In this document: positions 43,535 through 55,500 of the stretch, piece after piece
Layout: the number at the start of each line of letters is the position of its first letter
Position numbering within the stretch: position 1 is the first letter of the stretch
DNA from: Montifringilla adamsi
Lineage: Eukaryota; Chordata; Aves; Passeriformes; Passeridae
Direction: 5' to 3'
Assembly (NCBI GenBank): GCA_017590115.1
Contig: JAGGNK010012003.1
Span: forward strand, 2,123,041-2,187,040
DNA length: 64,000 bases
Translations under genes and position numbers: made by a program
Notes under the pieces: model-generated
The model's database searches: none
Seen by the model: the letters and a program-made list of their open reading frames with translations, nothing else
Told to the model about the DNA's origin: nothing

Positions 43535-46500
43535 GTGAGGGCCGAGAGGTCTGGGCGAGGAGGGGCTGGGTCCGGCGGTTGGGGGTGTCTGAGCTCTGTG
43601 GGGATTTTTGGGGGGATTCTTGGGAAAAGCAGGGATGTGGGAGCGGGGATATGAGGGGACTCGGGGACGAGCGCTAAGGAAGCGGGCGGGATGTGCTGGG
43701 GAAGGAATGGAATAAAGGAAGCGGTGGAGAAGAGGATTTGGGGTGCAGTGTTGGGGTGTGAGGAGGCGGGGGGTGGGAGGGTGTACAGGGAGTGTTTGAT
43801 GCCGGGAACACAGGGAATACCTGGAGCAGGAACAGCGGCTGACCGCGGGACAGCAGAGCTGGGAGTGGGGGCTCTGAGGGCTTCCTTCCCGGTGTTTTTC
43901 TGCCCTTTTTCACTCGCTGATTGTTTCTGTACAAGTTTTAGTAGGATTAGGTTTAACAACTAAAAAAATGGGTCAGAGTTCTAAAATCCTGAGTAATCTT
44001 TCACTCTCAAAACTTGGGTGAAAATTGTTTTGGAAGCTAATTTTTAATTAGCTGGTCTGCCAACGTGCTTGTGCTTTTGCACAACATGTGGCCTGAGAGA
44101 CAGCATCGTGCTGTACTTCCTTGTGCTCCGTGAGTCAAACTCAGACACTGTGGGGTTTCAACTCTAAAAATCATGTTTATTTTGCTTTTCCTTTTCTAGT
44201 AACTCTGGCCATTTGGCAGCATTAGAGGAACTTGGGTGCTGTTACTAAGAAAAGCGGTTGGATTGTGTGTGTTCTTCTAAACTGAGACTAACCTCCTTCT
44301 AGAAATGGTCCTTTAGCCGAAGTAATTATTGCAGCACAAGTGTAAAGAACACGTTCGCTCCTAAAGAAAGGAAGAGGTGTTCTTCTAGCTCCAAACTAAT
44401 GCCATTTGAGAGTGTCTGAATGAAGAGATGCCATTTTACAGATCCAAATAATGGAGGGCACAGAATTGGGTCATTGGTCCAGGGGCTGTGGGGTTTAGTC
44501 CCTCTCTGAATTCAGCAGTCCTGACTGATAGAGGTGAAACTTGTAATTTTTTCCCCTCTCATTCTCCATTTTTACCCTCTCTCAGTATCAAAACAGAAGT
44601 GTTTCACCTTGGGATTGGAATTTGGGGTTGAAATAATGATAGGAATAAAAAGTTACTTGTTTCATTGTAGATGTGGCTTGGTGTTCTCACTTTCTGAAAT
44701 TAAAAGCTGCAAACTGACATTTCAGTAGTCAGGTATCACTGTTAAATCTGCTCATGTTTTACAAGGAAATTATACCCAAACCCAAAATTGTGGAAGTCTT
44801 ACTTGGGAAAGATGTTTGATGTCTTTTCCTGTATTACTGAGAGAGTAAAAGCTTAGCAGCATCTGACATAGAAACTAAATTCTGTCAAAGGAAAGAATCT
44901 TTACAGTGAGGGAAGTTTGGTTCAGTTCAGTTCAGCTTTTACTTTCACTGACATGAGAGTGCCTCTCTGTCCAGATGTAGGAAAAGAGGATCTATTTCTT
45001 GTAGGAATGATCAGGTGGTTTTTTCAGTGTAACAAGTGTGTTGCTTTCAGTGCACATTGAGATTTCATCACTATTTTGCTTTGTTTCAGGACACCAGTAG
45101 GAGATATGAAAACAAAGCTGGAAGTTTCATCACTGGCATAGATGTAACCTCCAAGGTAATTTTTGTGCTATGGCTCTTCAACATTTTGTCATTTTTGCCA
45201 CTGGAGAGGTGGAACTATTTAATTTATTTCTTTCCCAACATGCACAAAGGTTTAGCCTGGTGTTCAGGTGATTCAGCTGGTATGAATCACAGTGTGTGCT
45301 CCAAAGATCCAAAAACCTATAGTGCTTCCTAATAAATCTGGAGAACAAGGAGCTTATCAGCCAGTTCCCAAAACTGCACAAATTCCAGGCAGGCTGTTGC
45401 TCGTGAGGAGCATAAGAGGAGCCTGCATTGCCAGTCTAAAAAGTTCTCTGGAGCCAGCTCTCCAGTGTTTAATTCATGCTCAGAGAAACAAATTCACACT
45501 TTTGTATATATTAAAAAAAAAAAAAAACACGGGGAAAATAATATAATCTTCAAAGATTAATTTTGCCTAAAAGTCTTCTTTTAGAAGAGGGGGTTTATTT
45601 AATATTTGTTAGTAAGGACTAGATAATGTTCCTGTTCCATGATGGAGTCTGTGTTGTCCAAGCCATCTTGTTTTCCATGCATCCTGATTCCCATTGCTGG
45701 ATCTACACAAAAACTGTTCTGTGACACAGAAATATTCTTGTGAATTACTACTACATTCTGAAACCTACAGGTCTCTCCAGAATTAACGGAATTATTAATT
45801 GAATAATAAATTGTTGCTGTCTGGTAGATTTTAGGTGTCCTCAGTGCAGTTTGTTGAGCGTGCTCCTGACTCCTGTTTGAGTGCATTGTTTTGCATTTTG
45901 CAGGAAGCAATTGAGAAGAAGGAGCAAAGAGCCAAACGTTTCCATTTTCGGGCTGAGGTGAATCTGGCCCAGAGGAACGTGGCCCTGGACCGGGACATGA
46001 TGAAGAAGGGTACGAGTTCATCCAGCAGTCAGGAGAAAAGATCCCTTCAGTTACTTCCTCACAGTTTCTTGACTTGATTTATCCTGTAATATTTCCTACA
46101 TTCCCAGAGGTTTTGCCTGATTACTGCTGAAAGGAATCACTTTGGGCTTTTTCCACCTTCTCGTTTGCACATCATTGTTTTTTAACCTATTTGACACTTG
46201 CCACTTCACTCCTTGTTTTACCAACCCCACCACAAAGATAACATTTTTTGTGTGCCTTATTTACTACTGCTAACTGCGCAGGATTCACCTTCTGGATCAG
46301 TGCTGCTTAAAGGATCTTTAAATGCTTCGTACAAAGCCTGGAGCAGTGTGTGGGTACACGTGGAGGACTCTGTGTCCTGTGCACAGGGAGATCAGACTCT
46401 GTGCTGTACACACAGTGAAGCTGCACTCATGGCAAGCTGGAACAGAAGCCAGGAGATGTGTGCACAACAGATTGGTGCTTTTGGCACCCAGTTAGTTCTC

Positions 46501-49500
46501 AAGGCTTTTTTTCCAGCTGGCAGCTTGGACCTGCTAAGCTGTGGCCTGGAACAGCTCCCCATCAGGTGATACAAGTGGAATTGCTTTGTGCAGGGCCTTG
46601 TTTTGTTCTGGCTCTTTAGCACTTAATGATAGCACTTTGGCAGTGTTCAAAGAGAAAAAAAAAATGTTTTCCAAGCTGTTTGGTTGATGTGCAGTCTCTG
46701 TATCTAGCAGTGCTTGAAACCTCTTTTAATTCTCAGTTTATTGAAAGTTTTGCATTGTGGAAGAATAAACTAAGTTATGGTCTATGTCATGCTTCACTTC
46801 AATTAGTTCCTCTTTAGTTTATTTAAAGTATTTGCTTTATAAACTCATATGGCATTAATCTGAAAACTTGCAATAAGTACCAGCTTTGTGTCTTTTCTTC
46901 TTTATAGCAATCCCTAAAGTAAGACTGGACACCATCTACATTTGTGGAGTGGATGAGATGAGCACCCAGGACATTTTTGCCTATTTCAAAGAGTATCCTC
47001 CTGCTCATATCGAGTGGCTGGATGACACCTCGTGTAAGTAAATAGAATATTTGTAATTCTTACTCTTTTATTTAAACCTGGTCACAGCTGTATCTCTAAG
47101 GGGAAAAAGAAAAATGTCTAAAATGATGAAAAATGCCTAAAATTATTATCTCCATCTTGACATAAATAATATATCTGAGAGAGGGTGATTGAACTGTGCA
47201 GTTGGGCAGGTTGGGATGGTTTTGAGAGGAGGAGGAGGAAATTTTTTGCCATATTTGTGTAGTGCATGCTCCGGGAGAAATGGGTGGGTGGAAGGAGGTG
47301 GCAGCTGGGTGTGATTTCCAGAGATTGGAAAAGGAATGTGGGTACACATGGTGAGGGCTGTTTTGGGGAGTGAGATCAGCGAGATCAAAGGTGGTGGAGA
47401 GTTGTGCTTTCCTCACTGACACTGAAGCCTGTAGAAGAGTTTTTTGCTACAGAAAATGGAACTGGAATACTCTGAAATTGTCATGTGGCTACAAATCTTT
47501 TGCCTGAAATAATAGAAAAAGAAATAAGAGCCAGTGCAGGTTTTACAAACAGCTGGAAACTTACTGACAAGCATGGCTAAAAGCTGAGAATCAATACCTT
47601 CATTCTCTGGAGTGACCCTGAAGAAATTCTGCTCCAGTGCAAGACAAAATAGATGGTGACCTTGAAGTCACTGTATATGACAGCTTGAAGTACTGGCACA
47701 AGCTGATAGAAAATGTGAAACCCAATGAGCCCTGGGTAGATAATTGCAGTACAGAGCTGCTGGACCTGTGCTGATGAATGAGCTTGGAAATGCACAGCTT
47801 AACTCCATCTGAGGCTTCATTTCCAAGATTGTCTTTTTTCTTAAATGCTACATGAGCAAACTCATGTGAAAATCAAAGCTTCAGGCCCGTAACAATACCC
47901 AACTATAGTTATTACACGTATTTTTTAATGGTGAATTTTCATGCTGTGTCTGAGTTCCTTGTCAGCTACACTTGGTGAAAATGTCAAGAAAAAGCTTTTT
48001 CTTCTCAACATAGATTTGAATCATGGCGAAAACTTCAGTGTTTCCAGCTGAATTACTTCTTAAGGTGACTTAATGCAAAGGTGGATTTAGTGTTCTGTGT
48101 TTCAAACCAATGAACGTGAAATGATGAAGGTTTTGGAAATTTGGAGATGGGAAGATGAGGCTGAGTGAAAAAAAAAAAGGAGATTTATTAAACAATCGTT
48201 GAAGTTAATACCTGGGTGTTCTTCACCTTGTAATTCTTGTCTGTTTGAGTAATTTAAGAGAGATTCTCTTATTTTGGGTCACTGTACAGTCTTCTTAATA
48301 CCTGAATCCACTCTGCTTAACAGCAGAACAGAGACATTTGTTGCTGTATTTGTACCAAGTGCAGAGAGCTTTTGTTCAAATTCTGTTTCTAAGCAGTTTT
48401 AGCTCCTTCAATTTCAACATCTATGAAATGCTTTTAATTGGCCTAATAAGTTATATTTTAGTACCATCTGCTGATGCTTAAGGCACATCCTGAATGATAC
48501 TGTGAACCTGTGTACTCCATAATCTGTGCAAAGTGCTGGAGCAGTCTCCTATTTCCCCCTATTTTCCTGCTTTTTGGAAAAGATTAACAGAATTCTGCAG
48601 TAAAGTCCAAGGTTCTGTCAATTGCTAAAGGGGAAAAAGATCCAGGCTTCATTCCTGCCCCCTGCTGCTCCCTTAATCACATTTGTGTGGGAACACATGG
48701 ATCCACTGACCCCAGTGCAGTGCCCTGGTTTGCTGTTTTCAGGAAGCCTCTCAAATCTATGGTTGTGCATTTCAGTGATTTTGGGTTTTTGATCAGCTCT
48801 TGTGTTTTGTACTAAGCTGAAAATTGTGTGTCCTTCAGCTTACCAGGTGTGTTAAAGAATACGACTTTCCCTGAATGTGACTGCAAGAGATCTGCTGGCT
48901 TTTTCTGTCATTTCTGATTTTTTGTCATTGATTTCCTTCCAGCAAGGCAGGGGAGATGTGACTGCTTGATGACACCGACTGCATTTGGGTTTTGTGTTTC
49001 TGTTTGTCCCAGGTAATGTGGTCTGGCTTGATGAAGTGACAGCAACACGGGCTCTAATAAATATGAGTTCCCTGCCTGATCAGGAGAAAACAAAGAGCAG
49101 AGAAAACAAGGAGAAGACAGCTGAAAAAACCAAGAAAGGTAGATTGAGATATGCAAATACAGCCATCATCTCATTAAATCAATGAAACTTTAAACTTGTG
49201 CTGGGGTATTGCATAACCTAAATTACTGAAGGAGCTTCTATCATATAGTTGCAGGTAAATGTATTCTGCCACTTTAAAAAAGGCTTTCATCTTGGAAACC
49301 TTTTGAAGAAGCTGCTTCTTAAAAGGTGGGTTGGAGCTAGACCAAAAGCAGTAATTCAGTCGATACTAAACGTGTTAGATGAGGCTGATACTGAGCTGGT
49401 ATTTATAGTGGGCCATGTGCACAGAAATAGCTCTGTGTGATGTGCCCACAAAGGCAGGCAAAGTGGGCAAAAAGCAGGTGTGAGAAAATGCCCTATTTTT

Positions 49501-52500
49501 GAAATGCCACAGCTAATTCCCTCTTTGATGCACCACCATCCTTCAAGTGTATCCCTCACAGCAGCGTGACAGTGCATCACTTCAGCAGGGTGTGTATCAG
49601 CTCTAAATTTGGCTGTTAGCCTTTTAAGAAAGAAGTTATTAAAAGGTTGGTTATAAAAGAGCAGAGCAGCAAAAGTACGTGTCAGTGTCGTGATCGGTCT
49701 GGTACCTGACTGCCTTGGTTGTAAATTTATTTCCCTTTTATGTGGGGAAGTTTAAAATCAGAATTTTGCTACCTGAGGGCAGTTTTACTCTTAGGCTGCT
49801 GTGAGTGCTGTGGTTGGAGGTGCTCTATCACATGATAAAGAGCAAAAAAAATGTTATATTTATTAACTTTTCCATAGATTTTGCTTAAAAATGCTGTGTG
49901 TGACTTAAATGCAAGTAGCCAATCTCTCTGTTAGATATCTGCACTGCTTCCAAAAGCCCTTCTGGGAAATTTGGTGTTTAAGGCTTCGTTAAATATGTGG
50001 ATTCTTTGAATTCATCCCCTTTTCCTGCTCCTTTTCTCCGCAAAGCAGTGGCTCCTCAACCATCCACATGACTTTAATTTTGACCAAATGTTGACAAAGC
50101 TTCAAGTAAGACTTGTTAGGAAATTTTTGGAGATCAGGGACATTGCTTAAATGGAGCATAAACATATATATTTAATCCTGCTTGCTATGAATTGCATATT
50201 ATATTATCATTGCACCCCATCTGAAAATAAGAACTGTCATCTGAATGACTCCTGTTCCTCTGGAAAAGTGGGATATTAGAGAAAGTACAGACTGTTCAAT
50301 TACATCTTAAGGTGTGAGATCCATACAGATACCCTGGAGTCATCTGGCTTGGTTACATTCCTTTTTTTAGATGGGAATTTCAGGGCTGTTTCGACATTTA
50401 GGGAAGCAAAAGATTGGTCTGTGCTATGAGAAACTTCTAATTTGTGAGGGAGAAAAATGCCTGAGTACTCTCCCTGATGGAACTTAATTATTCTGGTTTG
50501 AATTTGGGTAATTTGTTTACTTAAATTCTGTCTTTGGTTTCAGTTTGGTTAATTGAGCTTTATTGTTTTCACTCAGGAATATTTTCAGGATCTTTTGAAC
50601 AGCTGCCACTCTCTATTTTAAGTTTTTAAGTCCATTGTTGGAAGAGATTTAAAATAAGGAACTCTGAAATACAAAAGAGAGGAGTTTTTTAATCTTAGTC
50701 CTATGAATTACTTTGAGATCTTTGCAAATGATATTGGATTATCACACTTCATAGCTGTCCATAGTCATTACTTTTTTGCAATATTTTGTTTCTTGGGGGC
50801 TTTGGAAATAAAATTACCATGAATTTTCTTACACTGAGCTAAAAAGAACTAAGAAATCAAAGCAGCTCACAATTTTAGCAGTTCTGGAAGCATGCACTTA
50901 CTTTTTCGTTATTTCACAGCCAAATTAAGTCTCTAAAGTTGTTTTTTCTTTTTCTTTTTACTACTCTCTCTCTCTAGGCTTTTAATTAATAACCTGTTTT
51001 ACACTGTTTCCATTGGATGTTTGCAGACATTTGAAAAGGAGATGGAAAGAAAGGCTTTTATGTGCCTTTAGTGCCTTGGCCTTGCTGATCTCTGATTTTG
51101 GACACACTAAATCCTGACAGGCAGTGCAGTTTCATTTGCTTTCAAAGAATTAAATTAATGATGCACATGTGCTGCTGCAGGCACAGAGCTCTGAATTTCA
51201 CTGTGCTCCACTTTTCCATAGGCATTCACTGCTTTGATTATTCCCTAGGCTGTTCAGGAGGAAGGAAAACACCTTCAGGCTGATTTCAGACAATGTAGGT
51301 AATCATAAATCAAATGAGGCTGACACACTAAAATGGAGCTTGGTTTTGTTTTGTTTTTTTTTTTCCCCAATTATTTTCTTTAGAAAAACAGGAGGAAAGC
51401 TCTGATGATGAGACAGAAGAAGGAGAGGTTGAGGATGACAATCCCAGTGATGTGGAGGTCAGTACAGAGGGGAAGTGGAAACTCTGCTGTGGAAGTTCTG
51501 CTCTGGCTGGTGGGAAGTTTTCACAGCATTTTAGGTTTCTATTTGCAATTCACAATTTAATGATCAAAATAAATTAGGTGTGGAGTGACAGGGAGTGCAG
51601 GTGGTGATAATCCCAACGGAAAGTGCTTTGTGAAAATAGATTTTGGAGAGTTTAAGAGTGAGCCTGGCTTCTCTTTTCTGCTGAGAGGAGGCAAAGAAAG
51701 AACAATAATGGAAGGCAATGACCTTTCAGCAGGGAAAGTGCTTAGAGCCCAGTGGGATTTAGGCTGCCCATGGATCTGTGGGAATCAGCACACACAGTGA
51801 TGTCCAGGCAGCAATTTAATCCTCACTGCCTGAGTGTACAATAGGTGTGATTAGGATTTCCTGTAGGAATGGTTCAGTGAGCACTCCTACATCATGAAAG
51901 TCTGAATTGGAGTTTCTATAAAGCAGCTATAAATGAAAAAGGAAGTTTTTCAATCATGGTGTGAAGGCATGAGAACCTGTTAATAAAATAATGTAGCTGT
52001 GAAACAGGAAAATTTTTTTTTTCATTGCCCAAGTTTTGCTATTTATTTTCTGCATTTCAGTCAGTAATATAGAGTCATTTGACAATTACAGGATTTAATA
52101 ACCTGAGTTAATTTTCTGGAGCAAGAGAAGGAAATACTTTAAATTTTCAGGACAATTTACATTAAAAATTAACATCAGCTTGTCAAGAAAATAAAGCAGA
52201 GTTCATTTGAACATCATTTGAAAAGTGACTTTCTTCATAATCACTAGATTGCTTCTCTGTAAGCAACCCATTTTTGTTCAACAGTCATTTGATTTTTGAG
52301 TCCAAAATACCTTTTTTGCCCCCAAAGTTGGATGCCCTCTCCCAAGTAGAAGAGGATTCCCTCCTGAGGAATGACCTTCGCCCTGCCAATAAACTGGCTA
52401 AAGGAAACAAGCTGTTCATGAGATTTGCTACTAAAGGTAAATGACCACCCTGACAAGCACCCTGAATTCACTGCTTGTTGTACTTTTATTTGTTGGCTAA

Positions 52501-55500
52501 TTAATGACTCAAAGTGCCTACTTCTTATTTATAACACTTCTTATAAAATAACACTTCTTATAAGCACTTAAAAAATAACACTTATTTTAAAAGTGTTACT
52601 TTTTTGCTAATTGTTAGGTGTCAAGATTTTGCCATAAATCTACATTTCTTGTGTCAATTATATCCAGTTCAAGTTCAAATTGTATGAAAACTATTGTAAC
52701 TGGAAATTGTACCTTGGGCTCAGGGCATTCTTCCCATGGAATAGGAATGATGCCTTTTTCCAGAAGTAAATTCCACATTTTATAAGTATGGATGCAACTG
52801 GAGATGCCAGTGAGGGATCAGTAAAAATGATTGCAAAATACTAATTTTATTTATGAATAAAATAAAAATCCATATAACTTCTGGACCATGCAGGAAGTGG
52901 CACATTCATTAGGAAAAGAAAGGTGATGAGGAAGGTGAGTGGAAAGTCCAGCAGTGACAGGGGGATGTAATGCCCTGTTAAGCTGATCTGTGGAAACCCA
53001 GTCTCCCTGGAATTAAGTTTCTAGACACAAATAAAGATGTGGTGGTAGGAGAAATTCCAGAGGTGTAAGCAAAATTGAATCCTTCATGGAAGAGGGTGAA
53101 GTAATTCTGATTTTAAGGCACACTCAGTCCCACTCTCTGTCTTTGGATGGTTATTTATTTTTATGCTGTGCTGTAAGTTATACTCTAAGAGGGAAAAACT
53201 CCTATAATTTATGTTTTTGCAGATGACAAAAAGGAGCTGGGAGCTGCAAGGAGAAGCCAGTATTACATGAAGTATGGCAATCCAAATTATGGAGGCATGA
53301 AAGGAATTCTTAGCAATTCTTGGTGAGTGTTGGACAGAGGAATTGGAACATTGCAGGTAATTGGACAAGCTAATCTAAAACTGTTAATTTGTGGATTTTC
53401 TGTGGAGTTTATGTAGATGCTTCAGTGTAAATAATGGTTTTGCAGTGTGAGTGTGAATTATAAGGAGAGACTTTTCTCATGAAAATAAAGTTTCTATTCA
53501 GACCAGCTCTGACATAAACATGTGTCTACTGTTAAAGTAGGTGATAATTGCACATCCTTCATCCAGGATTTAGGGGTCATGAATGAGCCATAATTCCTGT
53601 GCCAGGAGTGTCAGCCTCTCTGTGCTTTTCAGGAAGAGGAGGTACCATTCCCGCAGGATCCACCGGGATGTGATCAAGAAGAGGACGCTGATTGGGGACG
53701 ATGTGGGCCTGACTCCCCCCTATAAACATCGACACTCAGGTACTGGTGGCACTGGTGCAGCCCTGGGGGGATACTGGGATGTGGAGGGCTGGACAGGAGC
53801 CGGAGCAGTGCCTCAGCAGCCCCATGGGATGTGTGGAAGTTTTCTTAAAAAAATAAATCTCAATCCCATTTTAAGAGTTGACAGGAAATTCCTGAGGTGG
53901 AAACTTCATTCTGCTCGTTGCTTCTCAAAATAGATGTTGCTTTTTATGTGGCATTTTTCTTTTATAAAATTTAGGGCATGGGGACTGTGGCATCAAAGGC
54001 CAAGAGAAGGGATGAATGACTTCTTCAGCCTTCTTGGCAATTTGTCATACTTGCTACGTTAATTCTCCCAATCTCTAAATGTAGGACAGTAGGGATGAGA
54101 AAATTCTATTAATTAGGCTTGAACATCTTCATCTGCTACCTAAGGTAGAAAAACAATGGGTATAAAAATCTGACATGAGACAAGTGCAGTGTGATTGGCC
54201 TGTTAAAAATACAGCCACGGATGTGAGGAATCTCATGGAAGATTTTCCATGTTGGTCGTGCAGTGCTGTCTGAAGAGATGTCTGAGTGCTGGTGATGACT
54301 ACATTGAAATTGTTTCTATTTAAATCACTGTGGTGAATTCATAATAATGACACCTGTGTTCTTTTTGGCATTGCTGCTTGCAGGACTTGAAGGGATTTTT
54401 GCAGAGCCAGCAGCTGGCACATTAAGCCCTGTAAGATCCTGGGAATTGTGCTTAGCTCAGGAAGGAAGAACTGCACCTTCTACAAGAGGCAGTTGTGCTT
54501 TAATTACTCTGTCCAGCTTTGTGCTTGGCCAGGCCTCTGAGGGAGTGAACACCAGGGACATTTTGTCCTGTAGCAGTTTTCTGCCACTTATTGATTCCAC
54601 TTAAAATATTCTGCAAAATATTCTCTCTCTTTAAGAAGAGAGAACTGAAAGAACTTCAGACTCATCTGTAGGAGATCATCAATTACAGTGAGGTGATTTT
54701 CCTTTAGGTTTGGTTTTCAAGTACTTTCTAAAATCCAGTCGATCAGAACGAGTTCATTTTGCTGCAGGCTTGGTAAATGTTCCTGAGGAGCCCATTGAGG
54801 AGGAAGAGGAGGAGGAGGAGGATCAGGACATGGATGAAGATGACAGGGTGGTGGTGGAGTACCGGGACGAGCTGCAGGCTTTCAGGCAGTCGCGGGAGCG
54901 CAGCGCCGCGCGGAGATCCAGCGCCAGCGCCTCCGACTCGGATGAGATGGACTATGACCTGGAGCTGAAAATGATCTCCACCCCCTCGCCCAAAAAAAGC
55001 ATGAAGATGACCATGTATGCAGATGAGGTGGAGTCACAGCTGAAAAATATTAGGTAAAAGTTTTTTTAGTCTTTAAAAGCAGCAGTTGAGAGCAGTTTCC
55101 TGGTTTTAGTGACAGAGCTGTCGAAGGTTGAGGTAGCAAAATTATATTATTTTGTATAGATTTTCTAACAAATACAGAAACTAGACTTTCAATAGAATTA
55201 ACATTTTGTTAATACAGCTTCTTCTGCAGGTCTGATTTTCTAAAAAGAAATACAGAAGCTAGGCTTTTCATAACTTTTTTAATACAGCTTCTTCTTCAGG
55301 TCTCTCTATCCTTGCTTATTAATAATAATGAAACTTGAAGTAAAATCAAGAGAAAATTATGAAAACAACCATAATTAACAGGGAAAAAGAACTCCTCTTT
55401 CTCTTTTCTCTTTGCTCCTTGCTTTTTATCTTAGAAAAAAAATAACCCTCAATTCTTGATGACAAAAAGAAATTTATGTGCATTATAGGCTTACTAACCA

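Larger units (their letters stand above)
42890..43560 (+). promoter_or_regulatory. NCBP3: NCBP3 CpG-island promoter
   Basis: A very GC-rich island surrounds exon 1. The start codon itself sits in GAGCCATGGCGGCCG, which combines a good initiation context with a YY1-type motif. Upstream is an imperfect ~50-bp repeat (43030-43215). No TATA box is seen. Confidence 0.8.

Noticed and set aside
42811..43959. 382-codon antisense open frame opposite NCBP3 exon 1
   Set aside because: It runs through the CpG island and the GC-rich repeat, has a lysine run from the T27 tract, a Pro/Arg/Ala composition expected from GC bias, and no recognisable domain. Stops are rare in such DNA.
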